DNA of 64,000 nt from Formicarius rufipectus (Eukaryota; Chordata; Aves; Passeriformes; Formicariidae), in contig VXAU01002308.1 of the NCBI GenBank assembly GCA_013399695.1, positions 258,749-322,748 of the forward strand, given 5' to 3'. This document shows positions 1 to 13,600 of the stretch, piece after piece (the first letter of the stretch is position 1; the number at the start of each line of letters is the position of its first letter). A program made the translations under genes and the position numbers. The notes under the pieces were generated by a model that worked only from the letters and a program-made list of their open reading frames with translations, did not search any database and was not told where the DNA came from.

Positions 1-430
1 GTCCAGGGGAGGGGCTTCATTACGGGGTAGGTTCATTGGGAGGGGACTCATTAAGGGGGGCTTCATTGAGGGGGGAGGCTTATTGGGAGGGGGCTCATTA
101 AAGAGGGCTTCATTGAGGGAGAAGTTCATGGAGAGGGGACTCAGTAAGGGGAGAGGTTCATTGAGAGGATGTTCATTGGAGGAGGGGCTGTCGAGGCGAG
201 CAGGGGCTCATTGTAGAGGTGGGTTTATTGAGAGGGGAGCTCATTGAGTGAGGGGAGGGGGCTAATTGTATGGGGGGCTCATTGTAGGAGGGGCCACTGA
301 GGGGAGCTCATTGTAGGGAGAGTTTGTTGAGGGGGAGATTCCTTGAGAGGAGGATTCACTAAGAGGAGTGGGTTCATTGAAGGGGAGGTTAAGTGAGAGA
401 GGGGTTCATTGAGAGTGGAGGTCGTTGAGG
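1..430. repeat. G-rich minisatellite at the left edge
   Basis: Degenerate tandem array built from a roughly 18-25 base unit of the type GGGGAGG-TTCATTGAG, seen more than fifteen times with variable spacing (for example GGGCTCATT, GGTTCATTGAG, GAGCTCATTG). It starts before the window, so its full length is unknown. One strand is almost pure G/A/T. No gene call is made here. Confidence 0.85.
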
Positions 431-3400
431 GGGGCTCTGCTGCCCTGTGGGTACTCCGGGCAGGGGGCCTACTCCCTCAGAAGCTGCCTCTTGGCTCCCC
501 CCAGCAAGACTCCCCCATTCCCTCATCAAGGCTCTTCCAGCACTCCCACCCTCCTTCCTGGGAACACTGTTACCCCTGGGGCAGGGACCCTAATCTGATG
601 CTGGGGGGCAGGAGGGAGGACCCAGCCTCAGTTTATCCCCATGCCCTTCCCTTGTGAAGGCCTCGGCAAGAGGGGCTCAGGGAACTTCCCAGTTTTGAGG
701 GCGTTGGGATTTCTTGGTAATGGTTAAAATCCTGGTGACTCTGAGCTTCAGTCACAGCCTGCAAGGGTGAGGTCCTCTGTGATGTGTTCCCCTCTGCTGG
801 GTTTGGGGACTGAGTGGGAGCAGTGCAGTGCATGCCTAGAAGTGTTTTAATTAAAAAGGGAAAATTGGCATTTAAAACCCAAACAAATAAACCAGGGACT
901 TAGCAAATGGATTCTGTGAAAATAGATTGAGCTGGAAAGAGCCATTGGAGGTTTGGATGTGACTGTGGTGGCCAGCAGTCCAAGGGAGAGGGAATGAGGA
1001 GGTGGAGGGATAGAAACTTGAAGCAGCTTCTGCAGGCAATTGTCCCCAACAGTCAGTGTGTGAGGGTCTGTGTGGGGCTTCTGCAAAGTCCTGGTGGTCC
1101 TGTAGAGGTGAGGTCCAGCAGGCAAGGATGCAATGGAGAAGCAATGCCAGTGTGTGTTGCCCAGGCTTGTTATCATCCTGTGGTGTTTAGGGGGATCCCA
1201 CTCACCAGGATGCAGTAATGGGTACAGAGGGTCCTGCAAGCCCAGGTAAGATTTTGGTAGCTTCATCCTCCAGGAGCAAAAGCAGCCCTGAGGCAGGTGG
1301 AGGTGAGAGGAGCAATTCCAGGTGCTGGCATCCCAAACCCACCTGCCTCCTGCACAGAGCCTTGGACAGCTTTCAGAACCTTCTGCTTGCCCAAACCACC
1401 CACTCATGCACAGCATTGAGCTGAGTTAGCAAAGCTGGGAGCAGCTGGCTTCACGTAGTGCCTGCCTGGGAAACCCATGGAAATGCTGCTCACGGGCCCT
1501 TGGCAGCCAAGGCTGTGACAGAACAGTGTTAGTGACACTTGGAAAAGTCAGCAGGACCTTCAGCCCTCGGAAATTAACCCCTTTTTCAGGCAGGATTTGT
1601 AGCAAGGGCGGGATTCACTGTTGCTCCTCCCTGCAAAGATGTTCTTCCACCTTCCCAGCATCTCTGCTGCCCTGCCACCCCACTGGGGACTCTTGGGGAT
1701 CTGGGGTCACCCCTCTGGGCAAAGGGTGGGCTCCCAGCACCCTGCCAGCCAGGAACTGGGGGGACAAGGGCATGGCAAAGGCTCGGGAGGGCTCAGCACC
1801 CACTAATGAAGGGTCACCCCGTCCCCAGCCATTGCCTCCTGCAGAGCTGCACAGACTGGGAGCAGAGCCAGCCCAGGTGGGTGAGCGGGGTTGGTGGCTC
1901 CACAGCATGTACCAGAACTGCTGGGGGGACTGGGAATGGACTGGGTATACAGACAAACGTTTACTGCCATGGGTGAGCCACTCTCCTGTTTAACCTTAAC
2001 TGCTGTGCTCTCCCGTGACTCAGTTTCCCTCTCAGCACAAGGAGGCAGGAGCAGGATCCTCTTTCCCTGCCAAACACACCCCCCAAATCCCACAGCCGGG
2101 CAGCGTGAGCTTCAGACTCGCATCTTGCCGAGCAGCAGGTGCATTTGGGGGTTAAACATCGCATTTTCTCTGGATTCTCCACTCCGGGTCAGCCCCACTG
2201 GGGGTTGTCCCGGCTCTACGTGTACTGGGATTTGGGAACACGGCCAGGCAGGACTGGGAGGGAACCTGCCCTCGAAGCCGTATCACCACCCCGCTGCCGC
2301 CAGTGCTCCCGCGCTCCACTGCGGCACTGTCCTACAAAACCCTCTGCTGCAGTAATCGCAGGGAAAAAAATAATAAAAAAATAACAACAACAAAACAAAC
2401 CACGAGCTGTGCGTGCAGGCAGCAGCTCTGCCTGTAATGACTGCCGGGGTATGGATCTGCACGGGGATAACTTGGAATTATTGCCTGCACTAAAACCCTG
2501 CAGCCTGGGGTGTGCCGGTAATGAAATGTTTTGGCTCCCTCTCCCAGGCTCGTGTTCCCCGCTGTCGGCGCTGGCTGGAGCGGGGCTGGCAGCGAGGCAG
2601 TGCGGGACTCTGCTGGGGTTTTTAAGTGATCCCAGTCCGAAACAGACTCCCCAGGATCTGTGTTGGGGTGAGCAGGGATCAACCCCCGGATTCCCAGGTG
2701 GGTGCCAGCGCTAAGAGCTGGCGCAGACTCCTGGTGTTGGTGTTGCCCTCATAGAACCATTTAGGTTGGAAAAGACCCTTAAGATCATGGAAGTCAAATC
2801 CTCCTCTGACCGCTATTCCTGCTGGCACCCAGTCCAGGTGTGACATCCCACAGCACAGACGCAGCGTCTCTGCTGGGGCTATGGCTCCCGGTGTGACAGT
2901 GACAGGATGGCAAACAGGGTACAAAGCCACCCCTGGGCTTGCCATGGCAGTGGCTGCTCTTTGGTTTGCTTTTCTCAGCCACCTTTGGGGGTGTGCGTGT
3001 TGGAAGCTCTCAGGGAGGGGGATCCATGTGCCCCTCTGTCTGCGGGGAGGGGGTGAAGGGGGGAACCCCGGGAACAGCCTTTGCTCATCACCGTGGAGTA
3101 GCTGAGGCCATCGAGGCAGCTGATCCGCCTCTCTGCACATCTCCTTTTTGATATTTATAGCACTCGTGTTATCTACTCAAATCAAAATCATGTGATGCTC
3201 CACTAACTTGCGCTGCCGGACCGATTAATCACCGGTGGGTTTAAGCGAGTGGTCGAAGGGTCCATCCTTCCCCTTCAGCGTCAAAGGGAAAATGAGGAGG
3301 TGCCCAGTGCTTTCCAGTAACTCAACACTGGAAGAACTGGGTGGGATCTGTCGGGGTGCACTGGAGCGGACAGGCAGTTCCCTGCCTCCAGAGGCTGCTG

Positions 3401-3870
3401 TGCCTGGCAGATGTGGCTGCTCCTGGTGCTGGGAAGGCAGGATGGGGAAGATAGAGGTGTGCACTGGGGAGGGGGTTTAACCTGCCTCTCCCAGTGCTGT
3501 GCAGCCTTGGGGTGCTGCTGGAGGGGATCAGCCCCTGTGCCAACAGCTGCACTGAGTCCTTCCCCCTGTGACCTGTTGGGAAAAGTGGGGAGCTTGTCCT
3601 TCTCCCAGGGGACACCCCTGCGGTGGAGAGCACAGGGACAGAGGGATCATGCCCTGAACCAGCCTCAGGGGCCCAGACTGTCGCTGTGGGTCCCTGGGCG
3701 GGGGTTGCTGCTCAGTGTCACTGGTGGGGCTGGGGGCGGGAGGAGAGTGATACTGGGGTGGACAGGGGTCACTTGGGGATGTGACTGGGAGTGGCAAGTA
3801 ATGGTCATGGGGAGCACTGAGCAGTACTGGAGACACCTGTCTGACACAGGGGGTGGCAGGTGGGCGGCAC
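431..3870. other. Non-coding flank upstream of RNF157
   Basis: No exon of a recognised protein and no RNA gene was found in this 3.4-kb stretch. It is GC-rich with many short chance open frames. It contains one CR1 fragment near 2.75 kb. Between about 3150 and 3260 lies an AT-rich patch with homeodomain-like ATTAATC sequence that differs from its surroundings and might be conserved non-coding DNA. In human the next gene on this side is UBALD2, divergently transcribed; no part of it is visible here. Confidence 0.5.
2748..2850 (-). mobile_element. CR1 LINE 3'-end fragment
   Basis: Begins with CATAGAACCATTTAGGTTGG and continues with AAAAGACCCTTAAGATCATGG, the usual reverse-complement appearance of an avian CR1 3' terminus. 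Sense orientation is therefore the minus strand. Only about 100 bases are recognisable, a typical 5'-truncated copy. Confidence 0.8.
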
Positions 3871-4620
3871 TGGAGACACGCGTGTACCCCCTCGGGGGAC
3901 AGGTAAGCGGCACCTGCGCGGGGTAGGGGGGGACCCCGCTAGGGTGATGGGGCACACCGGGTGATCCGGGGGGTAGGAGCAGCATCCTGCCCCGTCCATC
4001 CCCATGTCCGAGCCGGACCGATCCGGGGCGTGTCGCCGCCGCCAGCCCCGCCCCGCATGTCGCAGCCCGGCGGAGGCGGCGCCGGGCGCGGTGCAGAGCG
4101 GAGCGGAGGATGCTGCGGGCGGGGGCCAGCGCTGCCAGCCCCGGTCCCGGACCCCATCCCGGTCCTGGTGCCGGTCCTGGGCGGGAGGACACCCCGCCGC
4201 CCCCTGCCCGCTGAGTCCCGGCCCGGCCATGGGGGCTCTGACCAGCCGGCAGAACGCAGGGGTGGAGGAAGTGGATGTCCCCGCTAATTCCGTCTACAGA
4301 TACCCCCCGAAATCCGGTGAGCCCCCGGGGTGGGGGGATCCTTCGTCTCGGTGCCGCCGATGGGGAGGAGGAGAGGGGAGCGAACACGGAGGGGTACGAC
4401 CTTGCTCCGGGCTGGGGTGTCCCTGCGCACCCCAAGCACGGCGCGGGCACCCTAAAAATCTGGGTCTGGTGCGGGACGCCTTGAATGCGAGCAGGGATGG
4501 GGTCACCCCACTCCGGGCGCCCCTTTGCCTGCCCGGCCCGGCTCCGAAACTTGGCCGAGTTGATGCGACTTTAATGACATTATTCTTGTAATTATTTCTG
4601 TACCTGTGGTCTGCAGCACC
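3870..4620 (+). promoter_or_regulatory. RNF157: RNF157 CpG-island promoter and 5' UTR
   Basis: Dense CpG stretch surrounding the first coding exon, with GC boxes such as GGGCGGGAGG near 4180, and no convincing TATA box. The transcription start cannot be placed exactly from sequence. The island ends shortly after exon 1, where an AT-rich block starts near 4560. Promoter function is inferred from its position over the first exon and its composition. Confidence 0.7.
4229..4316 (+). CDS. RNF157: RNF157 exon 1, start codon and myristoylation motif
   Basis: The ATG sits in a good Kozak context (GGCCATGG) and is followed by a conserved N-terminus with Gly2 and Ser6, fitting the N-myristoyltransferase consensus. 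The exon ends phase 1 before donor GTGAGC. This start is preferred because the N-terminus matches the family. The same frame stays open upstream to an ATG at 4004, which is discussed as a finding. Confidence 0.93.
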
Positions 4621-7600
4621 GGGCTCCTACGGCGCTTTTTATATTTATATTTATAGGCTGTCGCTGCGGTGTTGGGGAGAATCCTGGGTTTAAATTCCCG
4701 GGAGGATGAGGGAGGCAGCGATGGGAGGGATTGGAGCGGATCCCTCCTTCCCAGGGCTCTGCCCCACGGCAGCACCCCGGCCTCTGCCTTGCCGGCTCCT
4801 CTCCCTGCCTCGAGGCTCGGTGATGATGCATCTCCTGCTCCCCAATCTGGCCCTGTCTCAAACCTTGTGCGTGACCTTGGAAAATCCGTCCCTCCCCTCC
4901 ACGCTTCGCTTTTCCCTGCAAGGGCTGGGGCTGAGCGAGTGTCCGAGGGGGGGCGTGTAGGGCGCTAGATGATGGGGTCCAGCAGCGCTTCAGAGCCCCC
5001 AAAATAGCGGCATCAGTGGGTGATGCCCTGGAGCACCGTGATTGTGTGTGTGTGGACTGCCACAGGATCCTTGCGGCACTGAATATTATTAATAGGCAAC
5101 TATTTTGGTAGTTAATAGGATAAGGTAAATGCTTGGATCGTTAGCACTGTGACAAATTGCTCGCTAATTACAACTAACGACCTCCTTAGGAGGAATTACA
5201 GCCAACACAAACCCTGTGCTTGTCCTGAAATGCTGTGCTTGCCTTTTTTTCTGTTTTTCTTTTAACCTAAAATAGGTTGCACAGCTGGCTGGGGATGGCC
5301 AGTCCCTGGCAGCCTGGTCTCCTGTGGGGCTTCCCCAGCTCCCTCTTCTGTGTGGTTTCAAGGCCTCTGTCACCTTGATGCCAGGTGAAGATGGACCACC
5401 CCATCCATGGGTTTGCTCTTTGCAGGGGCTGTGGCTCTGTTAATTGAGGTTTTTTTTTTCCTTGTGACCCCATCACATTTGGGTGCTCTTGAAATATCTG
5501 GGTATGAAAGACTGGAGGGTGTAAGTCCTATGCCCTGTTCCAGGGGAGCAAGTGCACCCAGCTGAACGCTTCCAAACTCATCTCAGCTGGCAGAGGTCAC
5601 CAGGCTGATGCTTAACTCCAGCTTCCAGGGAGAAACTGGGGCTCCTGGGTGTGCTCAGCTGGGCTGGTCCCACTGAGGGGGCCTGGGCAGAGATGGGGAA
5701 TGGACCTGGTGCTGCCCAGAGTTCCCGGGGAGGGGACAGGAGGTGCCCAAGTGACATGGCCATCTGCACTGGGGTGAGGGCATGCTGGTGGCCCTGGGAG
5801 ATTATGTCTGGTTTGCCTTTAATCCGAGCGGGATTTGCCTTCAGCGCTGCCGGCAGCCTGAAGAGGGAGGGAGGACGTGCGGGGCGGCGGAGCCGGTTCC
5901 TCCGTGGAGGCAGCGCTGCTCACGCCTGGGATGCCGGCTGGAAACAGCCACTGGCTTTGGACGCCGTGGCCCTGGAAGGGGATCTCATGGCACCCTGGGG
6001 CATTTCCATCTCTCTGGGGATGAGGCTTTCGCTATCGGGCTGCAGGCTCGCTTGGGATGGCCAGTGCAGCCCATGGGAGCAGGGCAGCTGTGTCTTGTCC
6101 CAGTTAAGCATCTCTGCATTTTGGGGGTCCCATCCCCTCCAAAGAGGGTGTAAGTGGGATTAATTGAGACAGAATTTTGAAGCAAAGGCTTGGATTTACT
6201 TCAGTGGCTGGCAAAGGTGGTGGGAGGGAGAGCCAGTGGGACTGTTCATAGAGCCTGGCCAGTGGGATGGCTGTGGGGTGAGTCCTCAGCTTGCAGCCCT
6301 GTCCCTGGCTGAGGTTGGCACTGAGCTCCCCTGGGGCATGTGGTACCCTGAGCAGTGCCCTGGGTGGGCACAGGAGCACAAAGGTTAGGCCAGCAGTGAC
6401 ACCCTCAGTCCTGGGGACACAACCCCTTCGTGGTGGCACTGCCACAGCAGGCGAGGGCTGACGCAGCAGTGCTGCAGACAGGGTTTGGCATCACCTCCAG
6501 CTGCTGCTGGTCCTGTTTGCCTGCTTTAGAGCATTGAATTAGATAATGGGCTGCCCAGGGGCACCCAGAGCCTTTTAACCATCACAGCACCCTGTGCTGA
6601 CACCCACTGCTGCAGGGCATCCCTGTGCCAGCACTGTGCCATGGCCACCAGGCTGGGCTGACCACAGGCTGTGCAAGCCCAGGGCTTCTCTCACCAGGAG
6701 TGTGCAAATGGGCTGGGAAGGAGCTTTTCTATCTTAGCTGTTTTGGAGAGTGACTCCGTAATGCTGGAGAGCCAGAGGTCACAGTACCAGAGCTGAACAA
6801 GACCCCAGCAGGGCAGTGATGGCTCAGGGGACAGGGCAGGACATGTGCCACTGTGTGCCAGAGCCGTGGGCACAGCACACAACAGAGTCTGCTCCCATGG
6901 CATCCTCACCCTTTCTCTGGGCACTTGGACAAGGTGACATCCCTGGCACTCGTGAGGAAAAGGGGCTGACAGCTGGTGCCAGATGTGTCCCATGTGCTGG
7001 TGCTGGCAGACTTTTTTTGTCAGGAACCTCAGTCGATTTGGGTTTATTCCTCCTTTCCAGCAGCCCTTCCCAAGATGTGACTGTCCTTGATGGGCTCTCC
7101 TTCCCTGAGAGTAGGCGTTGGGTAAGGATTTACAGTTAGCTGATAATGAGGTGGCTGTTCCTAGGAAGGTGCTTCCCTCCTCTGCCACCTGCCAGTGCCC
7201 ACGGCGTCACTGACACGCTCTGGACAATCCCCTGGGTATTCCCGTGGTGGACCTTCCCTGGAAGGGCCCGTCACAACTCGAGGCTTTTGTTTAGTGGCAA
7301 GAGTTTTGGAGCACCTTCCCCGGGAGGGAGCACAGTGCTGGTGCTGTCTGCTCTGAAAGGGGAGGTGAAGCCTCCTGGGGCTGTGCTGGGAGCCTGCAGC
7401 ACCCAGGGATGCTCCCAATCCCTGGCAGGGAGACTGAGTAATGGCAGGGTGGTTCTTGCCCACTCTGCCCATCCTACAGGAGCCCCCAGCACCCACCAAA
7501 CTACAGCTGGGGCTGTCGCAGAGAGCCTGTGCTTTATTTCCCAGCTTTTCCCCTGCTGCTGGGGCAGCTTTTCTTCAGGTTCAAATATTATTTTCATTAC

Positions 7601-10600
7601 CATCTCCTGCTCTTGCTCCAAGTTGGTGCCTGGAAAAGCTCTGGATGGCCCCGTTCTCCCCTGGCTGTGCCGTTTCAGGCAGCTCCCAAGGCACTTTGCT
7701 CCTGGGGTTTTTATTTTCCACGTGGCCGAGCCCTTCCAGGCGAGCTGCCTATAAATTATGTACATGGAAAATGGGACCTGAAAGCAGCAGGCATCAATAA
7801 TTGATGGTCGACGTTGGCTGCTGGGCATGCTGCATTCGGGCATCCCAGTGCCACGGGGCCTTGGAGCATAGCTGGGTGGCCCCACTCACCCCTCCTGCCC
7901 CACTGGTATATCCCCACTCCTCCTTCCCCTGGGCTTTGGGCTCAGGTTTGGTTTTTAAATGCAGCATTAAAGCCTGATCCAGCCCTGAACAGTCGCTGCA
8001 GCTCAGGCTTGAGTTCCTTTGTCTGTGGACCCCCAAGGTTTAGTTTGGGAGGCTGTGGGTGGATCTGTGCAGTTGGGTTTGGGGTTTTATAAGCCACATG
8101 GTCCCTGTGGCTGTTGAGATGCAGGACCCTGTGTCCATCCTACATATGCTACCTCTCCTGACTCCAGGATGCTTCTGCTCACCCCTCACTGCTGCCCTGT
8201 CCCTGTCCACCTCCCCCTTTCCCTTTTTTCCTCACCTCAGTTCTGACCCTCTTGCCCAGCTGGATCCTGTGCCACAATGTCCTTTCCCAGTTCAGCCCTG
8301 ATCTCATGGACAAGGAGCAGGCACCAGTTGGCTCTTGTCCTGGCTGGCAGGGAAATCTCTTCTAGTGGGGAAGTGCCTGACCTGGGGGCTGCTCCCACCC
8401 TGGGGAATGGGACATCCCAGTGTGTTGGCTCTGTGCTTTCCCTGCAGGGGGAGAAGGGACACTGGTCATTGCCTGGCATTCATCAGGGCTATGTGGAGCA
8501 CTTTGCAATGGGGGTTGCTGGGCTCCTGGAGGGTCTACAGCCCCCCTAAAATCCTTCCTTCATCAGGTGAGCCCTTCCTAAGGAAGGCTGCAGGCTGAGA
8601 ACTGACAGAACTCGGTTCAGTTGTGCTTTGCTCACCTTCCTGGCGGCAGCTGCAGCGAATCTGTGCATGTGTCTGGCTGTGGACACACTGTCTTGGGTGG
8701 CCCACGAGGTCCATATCTCCAGGCTCTGGGCAGGATCAGCCCTGCCTGTTTTGAGGGCTGTGTGCCTGGTCCATGCTGTCCCTTCCTGGCAGCATCCCTA
8801 GGGATGTGGAACCCAGCCTGGCTCCTCTGGGACTTGCAGGGTTCTTGGTTCTCTGTCAGGTCAGGCTGTGCTGCTGCCTCTCCTGCCTCCTCGGGGCATG
8901 AGCTGGTGTTTATGACAAGGATTAGCAGGGAGCTGCTCTCCTGCTCTGCCACCCCAGGAGCCACCTCCTCTTTCTCCTCACAGACCAGGATCCAGCTGCC
9001 CCTGCTAGTGCAAGGACGGCTGAAGGTCGGGGTGACCTTGGGTGGCTCAGGCCCTGCTGGGGCTCACAGGGCTTTCCCCAGCAGGGAAAGGGGAGCAGAC
9101 ACTGCAGCTGCCAAAGCTCTGGGGTGCAAATCTGCTCCTGTTAAATCCCACAGGGTGAAGGAGCCCCTGGGTCTGGTGCTGCCTTGGCACTAGACGCCTG
9201 CACCAACCTCTCCCTATCCTGGCTCTGTCTGCTGGCTCTGGCTGTGGTGGCTGATGTGAACAGGGGATGCAGGGCAGTCAAGGAGTGTTGCTTCTTGGCC
9301 AGAGCTCTTTCCTCTACCTGCCTGGGGGCTGTCAGCATGTGAGCTCAACCCGAAAGCCTCCCAAGCAAGGTGACCCTGGGGACAAAGTCATCTCAGAGCC
9401 ATCAATCTGGTGTCTTTGTGCCTCTCCACTGCCTGGTTGAATCCCCCTCCTCCCCCTGTGCTCAGGAAGTCGCTGTGTTTTCATTCCAGGGAGCTACTTT
9501 GCCAACCACTTCATCATGGGCGGTGAGAAGTTCGACTCCACACACCCCGAGGGGTATCTCTTCGGGGAGAACAGCGACCTCAACTTCCTGGGGAACCGAC
9601 CCGTGGTGGTGGGTACTGGAGGGGGCTGGGGGCTGCTCTGGAGCACAGGCACAGCCCTTCCCAAAAGGGCAGTGTGTGTCATGGGGTGTGTGGGATGTAA
9701 GGCTGCTGACTGTCCCCCTGCAAGGGCAGAGCCAGCCAAGCACACTCAGGGTGGCCTCGGTGGGTTCTCTGATGTCTCATAAAAGGGTTGGGTACTTGCT
9801 GCAGCCTGTCCTCCACTGGGGACTAATGCCTGGTGGTGAGGTGGAATGGGCTGATTTAATGCAGCTCTTTTTCTCACTCCAAGCTTTTCCTTTTGCTTTT
9901 CCCACCTCAGCCAGGTGCCATACCCCAGCCCAGAGGGCACAGGGTGGGGAGCATGCCAGAGTGGTGCTGTCATGGTGTAGGGTAGAGTAACTTAGACAAG
10001 AAAAGGTGAAAGTGTTCCCCAAGCTCTAGCAAAAAAAAAAAAGGGAAGAAGAGAAAAAACCAAAAGGGGGAGTTTGATGAGGGTTGTGGGCAGCACCAAG
10101 GGGGTTTGTGGTGCTGGGTGGTGCCAGTCCCAGCTGGTCTCAGGGCATGGGGAAACCTGCAGCCCACACTCTTGGAGCTGTTTTTTGACCTTGCTGCCTT
10201 TGGGAAGGAAGGAAATGAGACCAGGGTTCAGCCATGGGAGTGATGTCCCCAGCTCCATCTCGGCAGGGCGGCTCACCAGCATCAGCTGCAGTAGTTGTGG
10301 GGGAGATCAAGTAGTAAGAAAAATTCAAGGTGAGGAATTAAAAGGCACTAAAGCTCTTCTGTTGAGTCAGGATAAACTTGCCTGGTGCTTTGGCCCAACT
10401 CTCAAGTGCTGCCTTCTCCATGTTGGGCTGGTGAGGCTGCTGCCAGTCAGGTTCCTGTTTCCTCCTTGGAATTGGCTTCCTCAGTGTTTTGGCAGCATCG
10501 TGCAGTCCTTCAGCAGGGAAGTGTCCAGACCTGGGCTGTGCCAGAGCAGGGATCCCAGCAGAGCCAGGGACAGGAGCACTTCCAAATCCTGTGAGTGTTG

Positions 10601-13600
10601 GGCAGGCAAAGGCAGAGCCTTTCTCTTCATCCTCTGCGCTTTCCTTGAAAATGAGGAGTCAGCACTTGGGGTCTCTCTCCAGCAGGGACTGCTGAGAAAT
10701 CCTCTTGATTGCAGTAAAAGCCTCTAAACTGCCCAGTGAGCAGTTCCTGAGTCAGTGGCCCCGACAGCAGAGCAGCAGGGAAGGGAAAGGAACAGCTTGG
10801 AAACAGCAGAGAGAATTAATACAGCATCATGAGCTAAATTGCATTGCTCCAGCTTAATTACTGATGGCCCTGAGCTGCAGAGCTGTGACCAAGATCCCTC
10901 TCCCTGAGGAGCAGGGGGAGCTTTGGGGCTGGGTTTTTGGGTCAGGCCAGTTTTGGGGCTCAGGGAGGGACTGGGGAGGACCTGTGTTGGTTCTGGATCA
11001 AGCCTGTCTCCAGGCAACGCATGGGCACCTCTGATGCCGCCTCCAAATCTTGTCCTGATGGTTTTTGGCTGTGATGCTTTTGTATTCTGGACTGCTGTGA
11101 GAGCCCTGGTTGGGCTGTAAACATTGGAGATGGCCACTGCTTTTTTGATGGGAGATCAAGGGCCAGAAAGTCTTGGAAAAATTGTGTCCCAAGTCCTCTC
11201 TGAGGGGAGCACTTTGAGCTATCAACAGCACTGCTGCCACAGGGATGTGTAGAGCACCTGGAGGCTCTGCAGGTTCTCATGATAATCTGGATTTTCCAGC
11301 TGGGAACAGGTTCCAGAGGGGCTGGGAAGGGTGTTGCAGGTTTAAGTAGCTGCCATCATGAAGGGGCTGAGAAGTGGAGGAGCTGCTGGTGGCACCCAGA
11401 GGGACAGGGGAAGCCAGGGACTGCTGAAACATGACACTGGGTTTCCCTGCCCACGCAAACCTGCCAGGGTCTGCTTGTAGAAAAACCCCAAGAAAGATTT
11501 TTTTTGAGGACTTTTTTTTTTACTTTAACGGAAGCTGGCCTGAAACAAATGTTGCTACAGACACGTGGATGATATTCTCCACCACAACCGTTACCCACTT
11601 TTTTCTGCTGTGTTTCAGCTTGGTTTAAAGTGAGGAGATGCAAAACATCATCTGAATGGCCCTTTTCTGATGTGCAAATCTGGCTTACAAAATTTAATTT
11701 AAAAAAACCCAAACATATCCAGCCACCCCCAAAAAAGAGCTGTTCACACGTGGGTGTGAAAAAGCCCAAAGCAGTTTCTGTAGCAAAAAATTTGCCTGTG
11801 GCACTTCCCCATCCTGCCCAGTCCAACAGCCCCTGATAGGGGGCACACAGGGGACCTGCTATCCCTTCCCTCCTCTGCCACCCACCCCTGGGTGCTGCAG
11901 CTAGAAGGGGTTTGCACCCATGGGTGCTCTCCCTGCCAGAGCTGGTTTGGGTAAAACAAGCAAATTTTAATTGCTTCATTAATTTGAGTAGCAGGGGATG
12001 TGTCACAACATGGCACAACATGTCATGACATGGCTCAGCTCCAGCCTGGAGTCCTTTTCTCACTTGCTACCTTGCAGCTGCAGTGGGTGACTGCAGGTGC
12101 ACAGTTCTGCAGGTGCACCTTTAGTGATTCATTAAAAACTTCGTTAACACCAGGTTAATGATTCTGCTGCCCTTTTCCCCTCCCAGAGGGGACAAGAGGA
12201 GTGGGATGCAGCTCCACGGTGCTGGGAATTAATTCCCAAAGCCTCTGCTGCCATCAGCCATGCTGCCTCCAGCCTAGGCTTTAATCTGCCTTTTGCTGGC
12301 CCCACTGGGACTGGAACCGTGGGATGGTTGGGTGTTGTAATGCTGGGATGGTGGAGGAGGGAGGGGGCAGAGCTGTGCCTGCACTGCTGGCTTCTGCCAG
12401 CTGCCTGTGCCATCCTGTCCCTCTGAGCCCAGCACGGGTTCCCATGTCTCATCCAGCCTGCTCTGCAGGGCTTTGGGGGCAGGTTAGGTGATGATGGGTT
12501 TCCCATGTCAGGGCACCAGGGACATGGGGAATGGGCACGTCTGACTGCAGACCATCCCCAAGTGCCACCTGCAATTCAGTCTTGGCCCCTCAGTGTCAGG
12601 GTGCAGTGGGTGCCTTGCTGTCCCTGAGCTTCCCTCCTCTCTGGGCTGGGAGTGCTGTGGGGATACAGTGGGACACTATTCCCTTTCCTGAGACAGCAGT
12701 TGAGGCTCTTTGAGCATCTGCCATCCCTGATGGCACCTCACACCCTCCTGGCTCTCTCTGGTTGTCCCCTGGCACACAATGGGGCTCGCCAACAAGCTGA
12801 GTCCTAATCGGGGCTGATCCCTCCTGAACTTCAACCTACCTGGGAGATGGACAGGGAGGAGGTGGGTCCTGCATCCCTTCTCTGGGGTCCTTAGTCTCCT
12901 TTGGGTAACTGCAGTGCCAAGGAGAGGGTGTCCCCTGGGTGCCACTGTGTCCCCTCTCCCCAGCGAGCCCTGTAGCCCGTGTGCAGGTGGACAGGAAGGA
13001 CAATGTGAGTCTTGGAGGATGGATCCTGCTGCCTGCCTGGTCCTGCCCAGCCACCCCATTGGCTCCCTGATCTGGACATGGGACTGGCAGGGATCCCACC
13101 ACCCTGTGGAGAAAATGGGGACACTTGTCCCTGTTTGTTGACTGGTGGGCAGGGAGGAAGCTTCAGCCTCCCCCTGCCCAGCCTCATCCAGCAGCCTAAA
13201 AATCCATCAGCAGCTGCCAGCCTGTGCCCTGTGCCCTCCTCACCCTCCCTGTGAAGGGACAAGGAACACCCCCTCTCTGCGTGACCCCTCCCCAGGGAAA
13301 TTGTCCCTGCAGGGAGTTCTGGGCTTGCTGTTTGCAGAGGGATGTCCTTGTCCCCTGTGCCCACCCCGATTCCCTCCTTAGGGTGTTGGATCTGGGTCCC
13401 TGGTGGGGCCGCAGCCACTCCAACCCCCCGTGTGCGTCTGCCTTCACTGGTGTCTCTCTCATCCTAGTTCCCTTACGCTGCTCCACCTCCTCAGGAACCC
13501 GTGAAGACCCTCAGGAGCTTAATCAATATCCGCAAGGACACCCTGCGCCTCGTCAAGTGAGTCCAGGCACCCCGGGCCAGGAGCCACGGGGAGGGAGAGG

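Noticed and set aside
3665..4450. 261-codon antisense open frame over the RNF157 promoter
   Set aside because: CpG-island DNA has few stops; composition is Pro/Arg/Ala-rich without any domain, and no splice or start evidence supports a gene.
5651..6163. 170-codon open frame in RNF157 intron 1
   Set aside because: Low-information GC-rich translation, no family resemblance, and it lies within an intron with no splice support.
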